From assembly GCA_963693315.1 (NCBI GenBank), contig OY856188.1:248174656-248238655 (forward strand): a stretch of DNA of 64,000 nt, given 5' to 3'. Within the stretch, counting starts at the first letter, position 1; each line of letters opens with the position of its first letter. The DNA comes from Diogma glabrata (lineage: Eukaryota > Arthropoda > Insecta > Diptera > Cylindrotomidae). This document shows, piece after piece, positions 45,311 to 57,510 of this stretch. Made by a program: the position numbers and the translations under genes. The notes under the pieces were generated by a model, which was not told the origin of the DNA, made no database searches, and saw only the letters and a list, made by a program, of their open reading frames with translations.

Positions 45311-46390
45311 GAAGATCAAAAGTTATAAAAAAAATCAACGAATCAACAAAAACTGATCCTCCCATGCGGAAAGAGAATCAATCACAAAGACAACAACTAA
45401 ACAGTCCACGAATCGTTCTTACCTGACTGATTACAAACATCAGGTTAGCTTTAAATACGCCATGCCTGCCTTGAAAATTTTTTAAATTGAAGTAAATTTT
45501 CTGTCACACAAAACAAAACTCCCGAAGTTGAAAATTAATGAACGAACCTACCAAGTAACACTACCATAGATAATAACCTAAGAAGAGGTCCTATCTGTTG
45601 AACACCAATTTATAACTAGCGACTGGTTTTCTTTCAGGATTATTAAAATAATCCTGAAATCTAGCTAGAGGATGCACTCACTTTGAGTGTTCCGAACTAG
45701 CTTCAGTAAGTGGGCTAAAAAAATATCCTTGACCCTCTACAAACGCTGAATACCCGCGCTAAATAAATATGGATCAAGAAAAAAATATGTAAACCAAGTG
45801 GTGTCTGACGACCCGACAAATCAGAAGAGTAGAGACCATCCCCATCCCTTCTATCTCTCTTCAACAATTATTTATTTATAAAAATTAAGCAAAAATCTGA
45901 ACTCCTCCTTTCATATATTATAAACAAAATTAACATTTGATATCGTTCCTATTTAAATAATTAAAATTATTAACTACATTGTTGCATGAAGAATTTTCAA
46001 TCGATGCACCTATGTTGACGACTAAATTCAGTTTTTATCTCAATCACTTAATTGATAAGTTTGCTATCCACTCAAACAATCATAATGAAATTTATTCGAT
46101 GAATCTTGCTGTTCATTACGAATAGTATGTTGATGCTGTTGTTGTGGCTGCTGCTACAGTTTTCACAAATGTTTTGCTTTACAATATTTGATGAGTAATT
46201 TGTTGAAGTTGGGTTTGGTCCATTGTTGTGATTACTAACATTATAACTGTAATTATTAGAATAAAGTGGATCACCCTCCTTCATGTGGACTATCGGACTG
46301 AGTACATATCCCTACAATAATATTGTTTTTCCTCAATTTTTTTAATATTGTACAAAAATAAATTTAAATATTAGTGGACCAAAAAAAAAA
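45311..46390. other. Intergenic, possibly host sequence
   Basis: The minus frame 46072-46284 is Asn/Ser rich, with a shadow frame encoding a Gln-rich stretch (CAA/CAG run near 46120-46160). It could be a fragment of a low-complexity host exon. A CAG|GTAAGA splice-donor-like word on the minus strand lies near 45420. Neither can be developed into a gene model from sequence alone. Confidence 0.3.
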
Positions 46391-46760
46391 TATGAAGGGG
46401 CTGAAATCTCACAGCTCTGAGATATCAAGACTTCGGTGTGGGTTAAGGATTTTGATAAACTTTTCACAAAAAACTTTTATGAAGCGATGTATGTCAGACA
46501 TAAAACTCTTCGTAAAAGTACTAGTATGTTAACTCTGTTTACATTTATTACAAAACTAACACGAAATATCAATACGTTGCCGGAAAATTATAGCAGATCG
46601 TAAATTAACATAGTTTAGTGAAAGGATGAGACAATCAGCAAACTACTCAAAAACCTCTCCATTTAGCGTTCCGAGAAAATATTACAAATTCAAAAATTCA
46701 AATTTCGTTCAAAATATCCAAAATATTGTAAAAATTATAACAAAATCAAAGTATTGAAAC
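46391..46760 (+). repeat. 5' part of dispersed repeat family A
   Basis: From TATGAAGGGGCTGAAATCTC it follows the 37521 copy closely to about 46595. About 95 unrelated bases come next, then a CAAAATATCCAAAATATTG tail. It adjoins the foldback element at 46803. Confidence 0.75.
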
Positions 46761-46802
46761 TGAAATTTTTAATGAAAATAATCTATAACACGGTTCGCCT
46801 AC

Positions 46803-47390
46803 CATGAGTTTAAATAAAAAGTCAACCAACATGAAATATTTTTTCATAGCAGTCTTCTTTGGGTCGAATAGAACAAAACTCAACCGTTTTTGAAATAGGT
46901 TGGCTTTGGGGATTTCGAGATATCTCGCAAAAATGGACTTTTGACCGATTTTACCTCGATTTCGCAACTTAGGCTAAAATTTTTTTTTGTGAAATTGCCC
47001 AAATTTCACTGGAAAACTTAAAACGAGTTACATTAGGACTGCCGAACGCCCCAAACGTTTCAAAATGCCCAAATTAAAATATGCTCAAATGCTCAAAAAA
47101 ATTAAAATATCGTTTTTTTCTACTTTTTATACCAATTTTTTTCACTTCAATTTTTTTCAGGCCTAATTCATTTTAAGTGTTCCAGTGAAATTTGGGCAAT
47201 TTCACAAAACAAATCTTAGCCTAAGTTGCGAAATCGAGGTAAAATCGGTCAAAAATCCATTTTTGCGAGATATCTCGAAGTCCCCATCGCCAACCTATTT
47301 CAAAAACGGTTGAGTTTTGTTCTATTCGACCCAAAGAAGACTGCTATGAAAAAATATTTCATGTTGGTTGACTTTTTATTTAAACTCATG
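46803..47390. mobile_element. 588-bp foldback element with mirrored frames
   Basis: Arms 46803-47022 and 47171-47390 (220 bp each) are inverted copies at high identity with a ~148-base loop. Each arm carries the same ~56-codon frame reading outward (MRNRGKIGQKSIFARYLE, then LFQKRLSFVLFDPKKTAMKK). A short piece of its outer flank (CACGGTTCGCCTACCATGAG) also occurs inverted at 57875-57898, so the family is dispersed. No known domain is recognised. Confidence 0.8.
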
Positions 47391-47714
47391 TGGAGGCGAC
47401 AAATGGGTAAGGCTGAGGGGGGCTTTGCCCACCCCCCCCAAGGATCTGATACTATCAAAGATCGATTCAATAAAACCATCCAATCGTGGTAAAATTATAC
47501 GCTTTAAAAATTTCATTGCACTGTTATTTTGTAAATTCGTCTAATTTTTAGAAGATTTACTTAACTAATACACCAATTTTATCGCATACTATGGGGTGTG
47601 ATAATAGACAAGCTCCTCGTGCTACACCCTGGTTAACGCGAATAGTCTATTCAAACTTGGTAGCCAAACATTTCATTTCGAACTCTTGGCTGCGATACAA
47701 AAAAAAAATAAAAA
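47391..47714. other. Junction and 5' region of the LINE
   Basis: It includes a G/C-homopolymer patch near 47416-47440 and then sequence that may be the LINE 5' UTR (from about 47590). No frame is called. Confidence 0.35.
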
Positions 47715-50112
47715 ATGAACCAAAATCAAAATCACAACAACAACGGTACGTTTCAGCACCATAAGACAAAAAATATTGGACCCTCAGTCCGTATTTTGCA
47801 ATTGAACATTGAAGGCATAAGCAAGTCAAACACTGAACATCTACAAAGAGTATTAAAAGACTTCGACATCGACGTTGTAATTCTGCAAGAAACGCATGCA
47901 GCAGATGAAGCACAACTTACCTCTAGAGGAAACATTGTTGGCTACAAATTAATTAGTGCTATTTACCATCAAACATATGGATCTGCCACGTATGTTAAGT
48001 CAGAAATCATGAACTGCACCCATGTACTTACACAGACGGACAACGATATTCATCTTATTGTTGTTGATATATCGGACATGAAGATTGTAAACGTATACAA
48101 GCCTCCTAATACAGGATGGCCAGCTGCTACTCTACCATTATTTCACCACCCAGCAATATATACTGGTGACTTCAATAGCCATCACACCCAGTGGTCCTAC
48201 TCAAACAACAATCCCAATGGTATACAACTGACTGACTGGGCGGATGATAACAACATGTTCCTGGTATATGATGCAAAAGACATGAAAACCTTTAGATCTG
48301 CTAGATGGCAACGTGATTACAATCCCGACCTTTGTTTTTCCACAAAAAACGAACAACGTAACCCTATTCCAATATCTAGGGCTGTCTTACAAGGTTTTCC
48401 ACGCTCTCAACATCGTCCAGTAATTCTTGAGGCTGGAATCCAAATCCCACTCGTTAACTCTACTCCTCAACCTAGATGGAATTTTAACAAAGCTGATTGT
48501 GATAAATATAGGTTGGAGTTGGATGCAGTGATTCGCTGGATCGCATCCATTCCTAAAAATTATGATAGGTTCGTTGGAGCCATCATCTCAACTGCAAGGA
48601 AATGCATCCCAAGAGGCTTCCGTGAAGAATACATTCCTGGCTGGAGCAGAGAGAGAGCGATAAATTGTATGAGGAGTACCTTAGTAGTGGTGAAGCAGAC
48701 GTGGCTGATGACTTAATTTACTCACTGGACGCCGCGAGGAAACAAAAGTGGATTAGCGCTGTTGAAAACATTGATTTTTCCCATTCAAGCAGGGAAGCAT
48801 GGAGTCTCCTTCGGAAACTGGGTGGCTCAAACTCCATCACTCGCGCTAACAATGAAATAAATCCAGAGGACATTGCAAATCATATCGTAAACATGTCTCG
48901 TTCTTCTATTAATCGCCTTCATAAGAGAACAATTAAACGTAAATTAAGAGAAATGAAGCGCAATTGCTCGTTTCCATCGAAGTATGCGAACTCTTTTAGT
49001 AGCGAAGAACTGGATTCAGCTCTGTCCCAAACAAAAAATGGAAAAGCAGCGGGCTTCGATGGCATATTTCCAGAATTTCTTAGAAATGCGGGAAAAAATG
49101 TAAAACTATGGCTAGCTAAATTTTTCTCGATTATCCTAGAAACTGGCAATTTTCCAAAACACTTTAAGACTACGAAAGTGATAACCAGGTAAACCATCCA
49201 ATGAACCAGGAAGCTATCGCCCAATCGCACTTTTGAGCACCTGCTACAAATTGCTAGAACGGCTCATATACAACCGTATCGCACCGATTTTGAATGACCA
49301 GATCCCAGTCGAACAAGCTGGTTTCCGTCCCAATCGCAGCTGCACTGACCAACTGCTCGCTTTAACATCCTACATCGAAGCTGGGTTTCAAAAACAATTA
49401 AAAACAGGCGCAGTATTCATCGATCTCACTGTAGCATATGACACGGTCTGGCGAATTGGGATTATATATAAGCTGTTCAATGCAATACCTCGTAACACCA
49501 TCTCACGCTTAATTAACAACATGCTGAGTAATCGTGTATTCAGAGTTCAACTAAATAATTCTTGTAGTAGGTCCAAAATGCTTAACAATGGTTTGCCACA
49601 GGGTTCCGTCCTGGCGCCATTACTTTTTAATTTGTACATCCATGACATGCCTGATACAACATCAAAGAAATTTGGGTACGCGGATGATTGGACCCTGGCC
49701 ACTCAAAATAAAAACATGGGTGTCTTGGAAGATTTGCTGTCAACTGACCTGGCGACAATGAATGACTATTTTCGAACGTGGAGCTTATTTCCCAATCTAA
49801 GTAAAACCGAGGGTTCTTGTTTCCACTTAAACAACAAACTGGCAAAACACGAACTATCAGTGTTATTTAACGGCACTGTCATTAAATACAATCAACAGCC
49901 AAAGTATCTGGGTATTACTCTCGATAGAACTCTTTCTTTTAAGCTCCACCTAGAGAATACGTCAAAAAAACTTAAAACGAGAAACAATATATTGCATAAA
50001 CTGGCAGGCTCGATATGGGGTGCTTCTCCAGCAACCCTCCGCACAACTGTTCTAAGTCTGGTTTACTCAGTGGCTGAGTACGGCGCACCAGTCTGGCTGA
50101 ATAGCACACATA
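47715..50112 (+). pseudogene. Jockey-superfamily LINE ORF2 (endonuclease and RT), frameshifted
   Basis: Frame 47715-48716 is an apurinic/apyrimidinic-type endonuclease: LQLNIEGISKSNTEHLQRVL, VVILQETHAADEAQLTSRGN, YTGDFNSHHTQWSY, NPDLCF and SQHRPV. A frameshift near 48660 leads to 48665-49192 with the RT start (KNGKAAGFDGIFPEFLRNAG). Another near 49190 leads to the frame from 49233, with AGFRPNRSCTDQLLALTSYI, FIDLTVAYDTVWR, LNNGLPQGSVLAPLLFNLYI and the catalytic FGYADD, then YLGITLDRTLSF. The element stops making sense after about 50112 (NSTHTQK), so its C-terminus and 3' end are lost. ORF1 (gag-like) is not seen upstream. It is a full endonuclease-RT core but inactive as it stands. Confidence 0.85.
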
Positions 50113-50569
50113 CTCAAAAATATAAAAAAACAAAAAAAGAAAGATTTACGTCCATCAACACTTTTGAACGTATGTTGTTGTGGGACCTTGGTCTTAAAAG
50201 GTTTTTATGTGTTATTGTGATACATATTGTAATTCCTACTACACAACACATTTTATTAAAAAAAAAAAATGTGTTTAGAGAAAATTTATTGGTATGTGAA
50301 ACTAATATTGCGATTTTTATAGGATTTAGAGTTTGTAATTCTGGGAAATAGTGATCGAAAATGGGTAATGAGAAATACGGCACAACATGTGTGACAATTT
50401 ATGACACAAACCTACGCTATATCATATGTCGTCCAATTACTGCAAAATATCAAAATAGTTTATTTCTAAGAAAAAAAATTAATTTCTTCTATTCAAATCT
50501 TTTATTTTTTTGACTGTTATAAGGTTGACATTGACTGTTATAAGGTTTTTGGAAATTGTAGTTGGGGAT
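50113..50569. other. Unidentified AT-rich sequence
   Basis: The frame continues to 50351 but encodes nothing LINE-like. A short TTGACTGTTATAAGG word is duplicated at 50510-50545. Confidence 0.35.
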
Positions 50570-51520
50570 TGTTGCAAACTTTTTTGTTGAAGCCAACAAG
50601 TCAAAAACCTCTAACTGCAGAGGTTTATATTTATAAGAAACGGACTAAAATGTTCCCACAGATTCTAAATTTATGAAGTTTTTAAAATTATTAGTATCCA
50701 AACGGCCGTTATAACGGATTAAAAAAACGAATGTATCTTCTAGTATAAAGCCTCTAGTTATTTAACCATGTGTCAGATTTTTCTGATTTACAAACTTGTC
50801 CAAGATTTTAATAAAACACACATGTTTACGGAAGGTTTTTTGATCTGGCTCCACAAATGCGACCGTGAGAGTGCCGGTTGATTCAAACGCATTTTGTGTT
50901 TTACAAGCTTTTTTGTTGGAGCCGCTCACTCAGAAATCTTCAACTGCAGAGGTCTTTTTTTTGAAAGAAACTAATTGAAAAGGTTTCAAAGATTCTAAAT
51001 TTAGGAAGCTTTTAAAAATATTAGAATCCAAACGGCCGTTATAACGGATCTAAAAAACAGAGTTTTTTCTGATATAAAGCCTCTAATTTCTTAACCATGT
51101 GTTGGATTTGGCTGATTTACAAACCTGTCCAAGATATTAATAGAACGCACATTTTTCGATCTGGCTTTACAAATGCGACCGTGAGAGAGCCGGTTGTTTC
51201 AAAAAAAATTTTTTTTTGCAAACTTTTTTGTTGGAACCTCACTCAGGAACTTCTAACTGCCGAGATCTATTTTTAAAACAAATTGATAAAAAAGACTCCA
51301 AAGAATCTAAATTTGTTAAGTTTTTTAAAATATTAGTATCCAAACGGCCGTTATAACGGTTTTAAAAAATCAAATATTTTTTTAGAAAAAAGCCTCTTCC
51401 ATAACCACGTATTGGATTTTGCTGATTCACGAACTCGTACGAGATATTAATAAAACACAAATATACAGAAATTTTTTTTGATCTACCTAAACAAATGCGA
51501 CCGTGAGAGTGCCGGTCGTT
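50570..51520 (+). repeat. Tandem repeat, ~310-330-bp period, three units
   Basis: Each unit begins near 50575, 50908 and 51218 with CAAACTTTTTTGTTG. Each holds an identical CCAAACGGCCGTTATAACGG (50698, 51028, 51340) and ends with AATGCGACCGTGAGAG.GCCGGT. The flanking parts are much more diverged than this 20-base block. It is non-coding. Confidence 0.85.
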
Positions 51521-51855
51521 TTCGTTATATCTCATATCGTTTATATATATTACATATATATTATATTATATATTTCGTTGTTAGTTTTCTTGTGGTCTTG
51601 TTGACTCAATAACAGGTTTTAAGTCCATTTTATGTACAGTTGCCTGTCTTTGAGTTACATCTTGTATTGATGTTTTTTAAATAATATTTTGTTTACCATT
51701 TCATAATTTTAATTGTCGATTTTAACAGTCAACCTAGACTTAGATTCAGATTGTCCAGCTGTTGAAGTAGTCAATTTCAATTTGAGTTTATTTGTTTTCG
51801 CATTACTGTGGTTTTCGTATATATGTTTTTCACTAATATTTCTCTATGAATTAAA
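51521..51855 (+). other. Probable 5' UTR of the CR1-like LINE
   Basis: It is AT-rich, with no frame, directly before the first endonuclease motif. No promoter is identifiable. Confidence 0.35.
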
Positions 51856-54671
51856 ATGGCAAAATTATCTATCAGCTATGCGAACATAAGAGGATTGAAT
51901 ATAAACCTTAATTTTTCTTGAAAATATGAAACCTGATATTTTGTTTTTAACGGAAACGATTATCAGTGCGCGTGCTGTGACCTTAGATAAAAACAGATAC
52001 CTTTGTCCCAATTATGAGCTTGAATCCTCTTTCTACATTAAGCATGGAGTTTGTGCTTATATTAGGGATACTATACCATATGTGAGATTAAATAAATTTG
52101 AATTAAATGCAAAATTTCACAATATGGTATCACTAAGAATTAGTTGCCCAAATCAAACGCTGTTTGCCTTTGGACTTTACCGTTCACCTAATTCACCTGA
52201 GAACTTTAATTTATTTCATGACTTATCTGAGAAGATAGATAGGTTGGTTGAGTATCCTAATGCAAAGTTTATAGTTCTTGGAGATTTTAATGTCCACAAT
52301 AAAGAATGGCTTACACACAGCTCTAAAACTGACGAGGTTGGTAGACAGGCTGAGTTGTTTGCTCTTTATCACAACTTTACTCAAATAATAGACCAGCCAA
52401 CCAGAGTTCCTGACATTCCTGGTCAGAGTAGTAATTTACTTGATTTATTTTTGACAAACGATCCATATCTGGTTCAATTTAAAATATCAGAACCATTGGG
52501 TGGTTCAGATCATAATTTGATCTCCCCACAACTAAATATACAAATTCCAAAACAATTTAAAGCGAATCCTCGCAATGTTTGGGATTACAAAGCTGCGGAT
52601 TGGCAAGGACTTAAAAGTTTTTTTAGATGTTTTCCTTGGAAACGCTATTGCCTTACCGGCCAAGACCCAGACATAGCTGCATCAAATTTTTCTGAAACTG
52701 TAATTGATGGTATGCACAGATTTATTCCTAATAAATTGATCATTCCGAAAACTGATCTATGGTTTTCTAGTAAATGCAAAAAAGCTATATAAGTTAAAAA
52801 AAGGGCTTTTCGAAAGTTTAATCAAAACAAAACCGATGAAAACCTTAGACAGTACCGTAAAGAGAGAAATTTATGTCGTAAGTTAATAGATGAAGAGAAA
52901 CATCTATTTAATAGGAAAAAAGCATCTAAATTCGCAGAACATCCGACTGGTTCACGCAATTTCTATAAAGCCGCAAAGGCTGTCCAAAGCAACTTTTGTA
53001 AATCTTCCCTACCGCCTCTTGTTAACAGAGATGTCCCTGTCATTGATCCAAAAGAGAAAGCTAATTTGCGTGGGCATTATTTCTCTTTAAATTCTACTTT
53101 AAAAGAACCTAATTTCCAACCTAAACCTATTTCTAAAGTTTCTTATAAAATGAGGCGGATAATTTTTCGGAAAAACATTGTTCGAAAAATGCTTTTAAAA
53201 ATCAATACTAACAAGGCAACAGGCCCTGATTTTATTAAGAAGGAATAAGAAAGGAATTTTTCCTGAAATTTGGAAAATGGCTAGTGTACAGCCAGTTTCA
53301 AAAAAGGGCAGTAAGACTGATCCTACGAATTACAGACCCATTTCAATTTTATCGGTAGTTGCTAAAATTTTTGAGAAATATGTCAATTTTAATTTAATGA
53401 GCTTCTTAGAGTCTTCCAAATTAATTAATGAGAGACAATATGGTTTTCGAAAAGGAAGAGCGACGGGAGATTTGCTGTCTTTTGTCCCTCATATCTGGAA
53501 CAAGTCGCTTGAAAACTTTCTGGAACAAGTCGCTTGAAAACTTTGGAGAAACATTCGGTGTTGCTCTTGATATTTCCAAGGCATTTGACAAAGTTTGGCA
53601 TAACAACCTTATATGCAAATTGAGATCCTATGGTTTAGACGAGCAGCTTATATCTTGGACACAGAGCTTTATATCTGATCGAAAATTTCGGGTCAATGTT
53701 GACGGTGTATCATCGAATACTTTTTCAACTAATGCAGGAGTTCCTCAGGGTTCCGCTTTGTCACCAACTCTTGTTCTTATCTATATTAATGATTTGTTGG
53801 ACTCAACGGTTCATCCTATACATAATTTTGCTGATGATAGCACGCTTCATGCGTCTCATGAAGCACCTAAATTATATACACCCTTAGCGCTTAGTGAGTG
53901 TAGGTCAAAATTGATAGATTCCCTTAACACTGATCTTAAAACAACTATGGATTGGGGTATTGCTAACAGTGTTGAATTCAATACAAGCAAAACACAGGTT
54001 TGTCATTTTTCTAGGATAACGACATCCAATCCTTTTCCATTAACGTTTGGCCCCAAAAATCTTTTAGAGAATGAGTCTGTCAGACTTCTAGGAGTTGAGA
54101 TTGAAAATAATATGAAGTGGAATTCTCATATTTTTAATCTGGCTAAGAATGCTGTTCAAAAGTTGGGATTTTTGGGCGATGTCGTAAGTTTTTCGATAGC
54201 GAACAACTTCTTTTAGTTTATAAATCTTTTATACGTCCCTGCATGGAATACTGTTCTCACATATGGGGTGGAGCTTACTTGAGTAGCCACAACTGCCTTG
54301 ATTCTGTACAGCGTAGAGCTATTAAACTCATTGGTAACCCAAGTCTTACTAACGGTCTTGATTCCTTGCAGCACAGAAGAAATGTTGCTGATTTGACTAT
54401 ATTTTATAAATATATTATGGATGAACGAGCTTCTGAAGAGATCAAATCGATTTTACCTAAATCAGCAAACCTTTCGCGTCACACCAGAGCAAACATAGCA
54501 GCGCATCCCTTTACAGTTCAAATAATTAGGTGTAGAACTGTAGCCTTCCAACGTGACTTTTTCAACAGAGTCTCTCATCTTTGGAATGCCTTACCTTCCT
54601 GGGTTTTCCCTGATGAATTTAATCCTCAAGGCTTTAAAGTTAACGTTCATAAATTTCTTAGAGAATCTTAA
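51856..54671 (+). pseudogene. CR1-like LINE ORF2, copy 1
   Basis: The endonuclease starts MAKLSISYANIRGLN (51856), is broken by a stop, then reads 51926-52792 with FLTETI, YRSPNSPENF, LGDFNVHNKEWL and GGSDHNLIS. The RT follows in several frames: NKATGPD near 53210, YRPISILSVVAKIFEKYV, QYGFRKGRATGDLLS, ALDISKAFDKVWH, NAGVPQGSALSPT and the catalytic FADDS near 53828. The C-terminal frame 54243-54671 ends GFKVNVHKFLRES. Breaks include an exact 25-bp tandem duplication at 53495-53544 that shifts the frame inside the RT. The 3' end has AATAAA at 54773 and a (TA)n tail. Copy 2 at 60954 is the same family. I place it near CR1/Daphne in the Jockey superfamily. Confidence 0.85.
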
Positions 54672-54772
54672 TTTGCATTCCATTCTTATCCCTAGTTGGC
54701 ATGGTATCTTCGGATATTCAGAGACGTTAATTTATAATTTATTATAATTAACACTAAACATGCCTAACTTTG

Positions 54773-54773
54773 A

Positions 54774-54822
<49 letters not shown>

Positions 54823-54835
54823 ATATATATCTTAT
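54773..54835 (+). repeat. LINE 3' end: AATAAA followed by (TA)n
   Basis: An AATAAA signal at 54773 runs into about 55 bases of TA dinucleotides with two interruptions. LINEs of this group often end in a short simple repeat rather than poly(A). Confidence 0.7.
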
Positions 54836-54837
54836 AT

Positions 54838-54960
54838 ATATAAAAATCACATGTCACGATGTTTGTCCGCGATAAACTCCGCAACAACGTAAACAATCTT
54901 AATAAAATTGTGTTCAGTGTGTGTATAATGGTCCAACTTGAGAGATAGGATAGTTTTTAT
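54838..54960 (+). repeat. Dispersed repeat with GATGTTTGTCCGCGATAAACT
   Basis: The word order TATATAAAAATCACATGTCA, CGATGTTTGTCCGCGATAAA, CTCCGCAACAAC is a familiar start of abundant insect repeats. I cannot assign its class. The following 54961-55160 shows nothing. Confidence 0.4.
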
Positions 54961-55162
54961 TTTGATTGAACGCCTAAATATTTTTTAATTACGAATTAAA
55001 TGTTAAATATGGATAGTTCATAAGCAAACTTTCAGATGGCGGCGTAAATTAATTAATTTACTGTCAAACCTGCTTTATCGACTTTTTAATCATCCATGTA
55101 GGGCCCATATAGACTATCATATGTTATTGAGCGATTATTTTGTTCCGGTATTTGCTGCAATG

Positions 55163-55368
55163 GCACTGCAAAAGGGGGAAAAGAAACGAAATTCAATAAA
55201 ATTTATATGGGATTTCATACAAAACACAACTTGAATAATTTTAAAAATTATCTATGAAATTTCTCATTTTGCTACAATTAAATAATTTAAATTTCTTTTG
55301 GCGCTGCAAAAGGGGGAAAAGAGAATAAATTCAATAAAATTTATATGGGATTTCATTCAAAACACAAC
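55163..55368 (+). repeat. Direct repeat, 136-bp period
   Basis: CTGCAAAAGGGGGAAAAGA, then ATTCAATAAAATTTATATGG, then GATTTCAT and CAAAACACAAC occurs at 55166-55230 and again at 55302-55368. The second copy is cut off where the TIR element begins. Confidence 0.75.
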
Positions 55369-57510
55369 GAGCCTAAGTATGTAGAAATCGATCTTAGAAA
55401 ACCGATTTATCTTAATTTTTCTTCTTACATATACGAAAATCCACTAATTCATAATAACCTTTTTTCAAAGAAAAAATTAATTTTTATGGTTAAATTTCTT
55501 ATAATTTTTCATTCAAAAGCAACATTTTTGCAAAAGAAATCAATAAATTAATAGTAGTTTCAATCAATCAATGAGTGAATAATGAAGTAGTTTATTCTCA
55601 AGCAAAAGTTTAAAATTTGAGCGAGGCACGAGCGAGAATTTTAATTTGCGAGAGAATAAAATTCATTAATCACGAATCGATTACAATACTTTATTCTCTG
55701 ACAAAGATTTTATTATAAAAAAGAATTGTGTATTATAAAAAATAAAAACATTTTCTTCAATTAAAACAATAAATCTTTATTGTTTTAATTGATAAATCAA
55801 ATTTCTTAATATAAAAACCCTGATGATAAAAAACGCCCTTCTCATACAATCAATCAAGTTCAACTAAACGAAATAAGAGAATTTAAATTAAAATTTGATT
55901 TTTGAACAAAACTTATCAAAGCAATTGTGATTATAATTTGAAAATAATTTTAATGAAATCAAAACAATTTGACCAATTGGAATCATACCAATTGAATAAA
56001 ATTTTCATTAGGCAATAGGTTAAGTTCATTAGGCTATAGGTTAGAAAACAATACAATAATACATACTATTATAATCGAAAAAACATACAAATAAAGCTGA
56101 TATAATTAAATGGAAGAGAATAAATTATATTTATTGCATGATGGGTATTTGCGTCTGTAGTTTACGACCACCTGAATGGTGTATTGTGTACCTTCCTCGT
56201 CTTTAGTTAGAATGTTGTTGCATTCCGTGTCATCAACTTAACACCGAGCTCGGCGGTATCATTAACAACACGCAAACTTTGGCAAAACAACGTGGCTTTG
56301 ACAAAATCCTCATTCCGATGGGTCATGTAGCAAAAAGTCAATACAAATTCTAAATCGATTAAAAAAACTCTGAGTTTTTTCTGTGAAAAAATCACTAATG
56401 TTCTTAATAGCAAAAAGTTGTATATCTTTGACTTTGTCAAAATCATTTTTGGAAGTTTGGGTGCGATGGGGATGTCTCGTGCTGGGACCTCAAGGTTTTG
56501 AACCATTTTTCGTTTTTCATCAAACGAAATCTCTGGGTCGAAAAAAGCCAAGCCAATATTTAAATAGTGAAGATGATAACAAATTTGGTTCAAAATTTCT
56601 TCTGAAACTCTTTGGTCAATTTTTTTAAAAGCGATGGCCGATTTGATGAAATCCAAATCCTGATTTGCGGCTGCTGTTCCATCTATGCCTTTGAACCAAT
56701 TTTTACATACAACATAATCAGAAAAATGCAAACGTCTCGAAAAAATGCAAACGGCATGACTTGACGGACCTGGGCGTTTGAATTTGTAATTCTCAATGGT
56801 TTCGCCAAGAAAAATCAATGCAACTTCCAAAAATTCTTTATATTCGCTGCGTGGGTGTGATTTTTCCAACTCTTCATGACAAAAAATTACTAGAGCTTCT
56901 CACGAGTGTTTTGGAATTTTGTTTCCCAGTTTTTTGTCCGATATTCCACTTTTGAACATTGTTGAATTAATTTTACCATCGACCCATGCCTTCTGAAATT
57001 TGTTGAACAGATAAACATCGGGTGCTGTGGTCTATCCAAATTTGAGATCATAAACAGCCCGTAGTTTAATCTCCTGTATGTGATGACGACATGGCAATCA
57101 AATCAAGTTGTGACCAATCTTTTTTTCCACCTTTTTCTGGTCCAGTGTTACTTGATGTCGTGTCGTGACACATGGCTTCGACTTTATCAGTAAGATCCCA
57201 TTCTTCAAGGCATTCATATACCGCATTCGCAATCGATAAGCCGCTCCCTTCTTCGCATTATGGAACCGTTAATAACTTCTCAATATTACCAAATGTTACT
57301 ATGGTCGGCAAACGATCTACTTTACCATGTCCAGTTAATTCTGCTAGCAATGTATCCAAAATAAAAATTTGTGTTACCCAAACAAAGTCTAAATCTAACA
57401 TAAAAATTTATTTTTTCTGAATTTTCGCAGAAATTTTTTTTTGGATTTAAGAAGAAGAAATTCGATAAAAACGCTTTCCTAAGATCGATTTCTACATACT
57501 TAGGCTCGTT
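55366..57510. mobile_element. TIR DNA transposon (~2.1 kb) with broken transposase
   Basis: AACGAGCCTAAGTATGTAGA starts at 55366, and its exact complement ends at 57510. The inverted match extends for about 40 bases (AATCGATCTTAG, then diverging). A broken transposase on the minus strand fills 56207-57400. A target duplication is not evident. 55550-56200 is AT-rich, with a LINE-unrelated dispersed piece at 55608-55680 and no frame. Confidence 0.7.
56207..57400 (-). pseudogene. Transposase-like gene of an unnamed arthropod family
   Basis: From 57400 down, minus frames give VWVTQIFILDTLLAELTGHG, KVDRLPTIVTFGNIEKLL, GLSIANAVYECLEEWDLTDK and AMCHDTTSSNTGPEKGG, followed by a CRHHI-like part with stops. 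The frame 56869-56207 (220 codons) continues with YKEFLEVALIFLGETIE, KRPGPSSHAVCIFSRRL, LNIGLAFFDPEISFDEKRKM and VVNDTAELGVKLM. The pattern (D..DTT.SNTG, PG..HHA, LA.FD..VS...K, VVND.AE.GV) is one I associate with repeated uncharacterised arthropod proteins, probably a DNA transposase with an RNase-H-like fold. The superfamily is not certain. It is contained in a TIR element, which supports a transposase. The upstream half is frameshifted. Confidence 0.6.

Noticed and set aside
46072..46284. Asn/Ser-rich minus frame as a host gene
   Set aside because: Low complexity only. No splice sites or signal that define an exon, so it is mentioned but not called.
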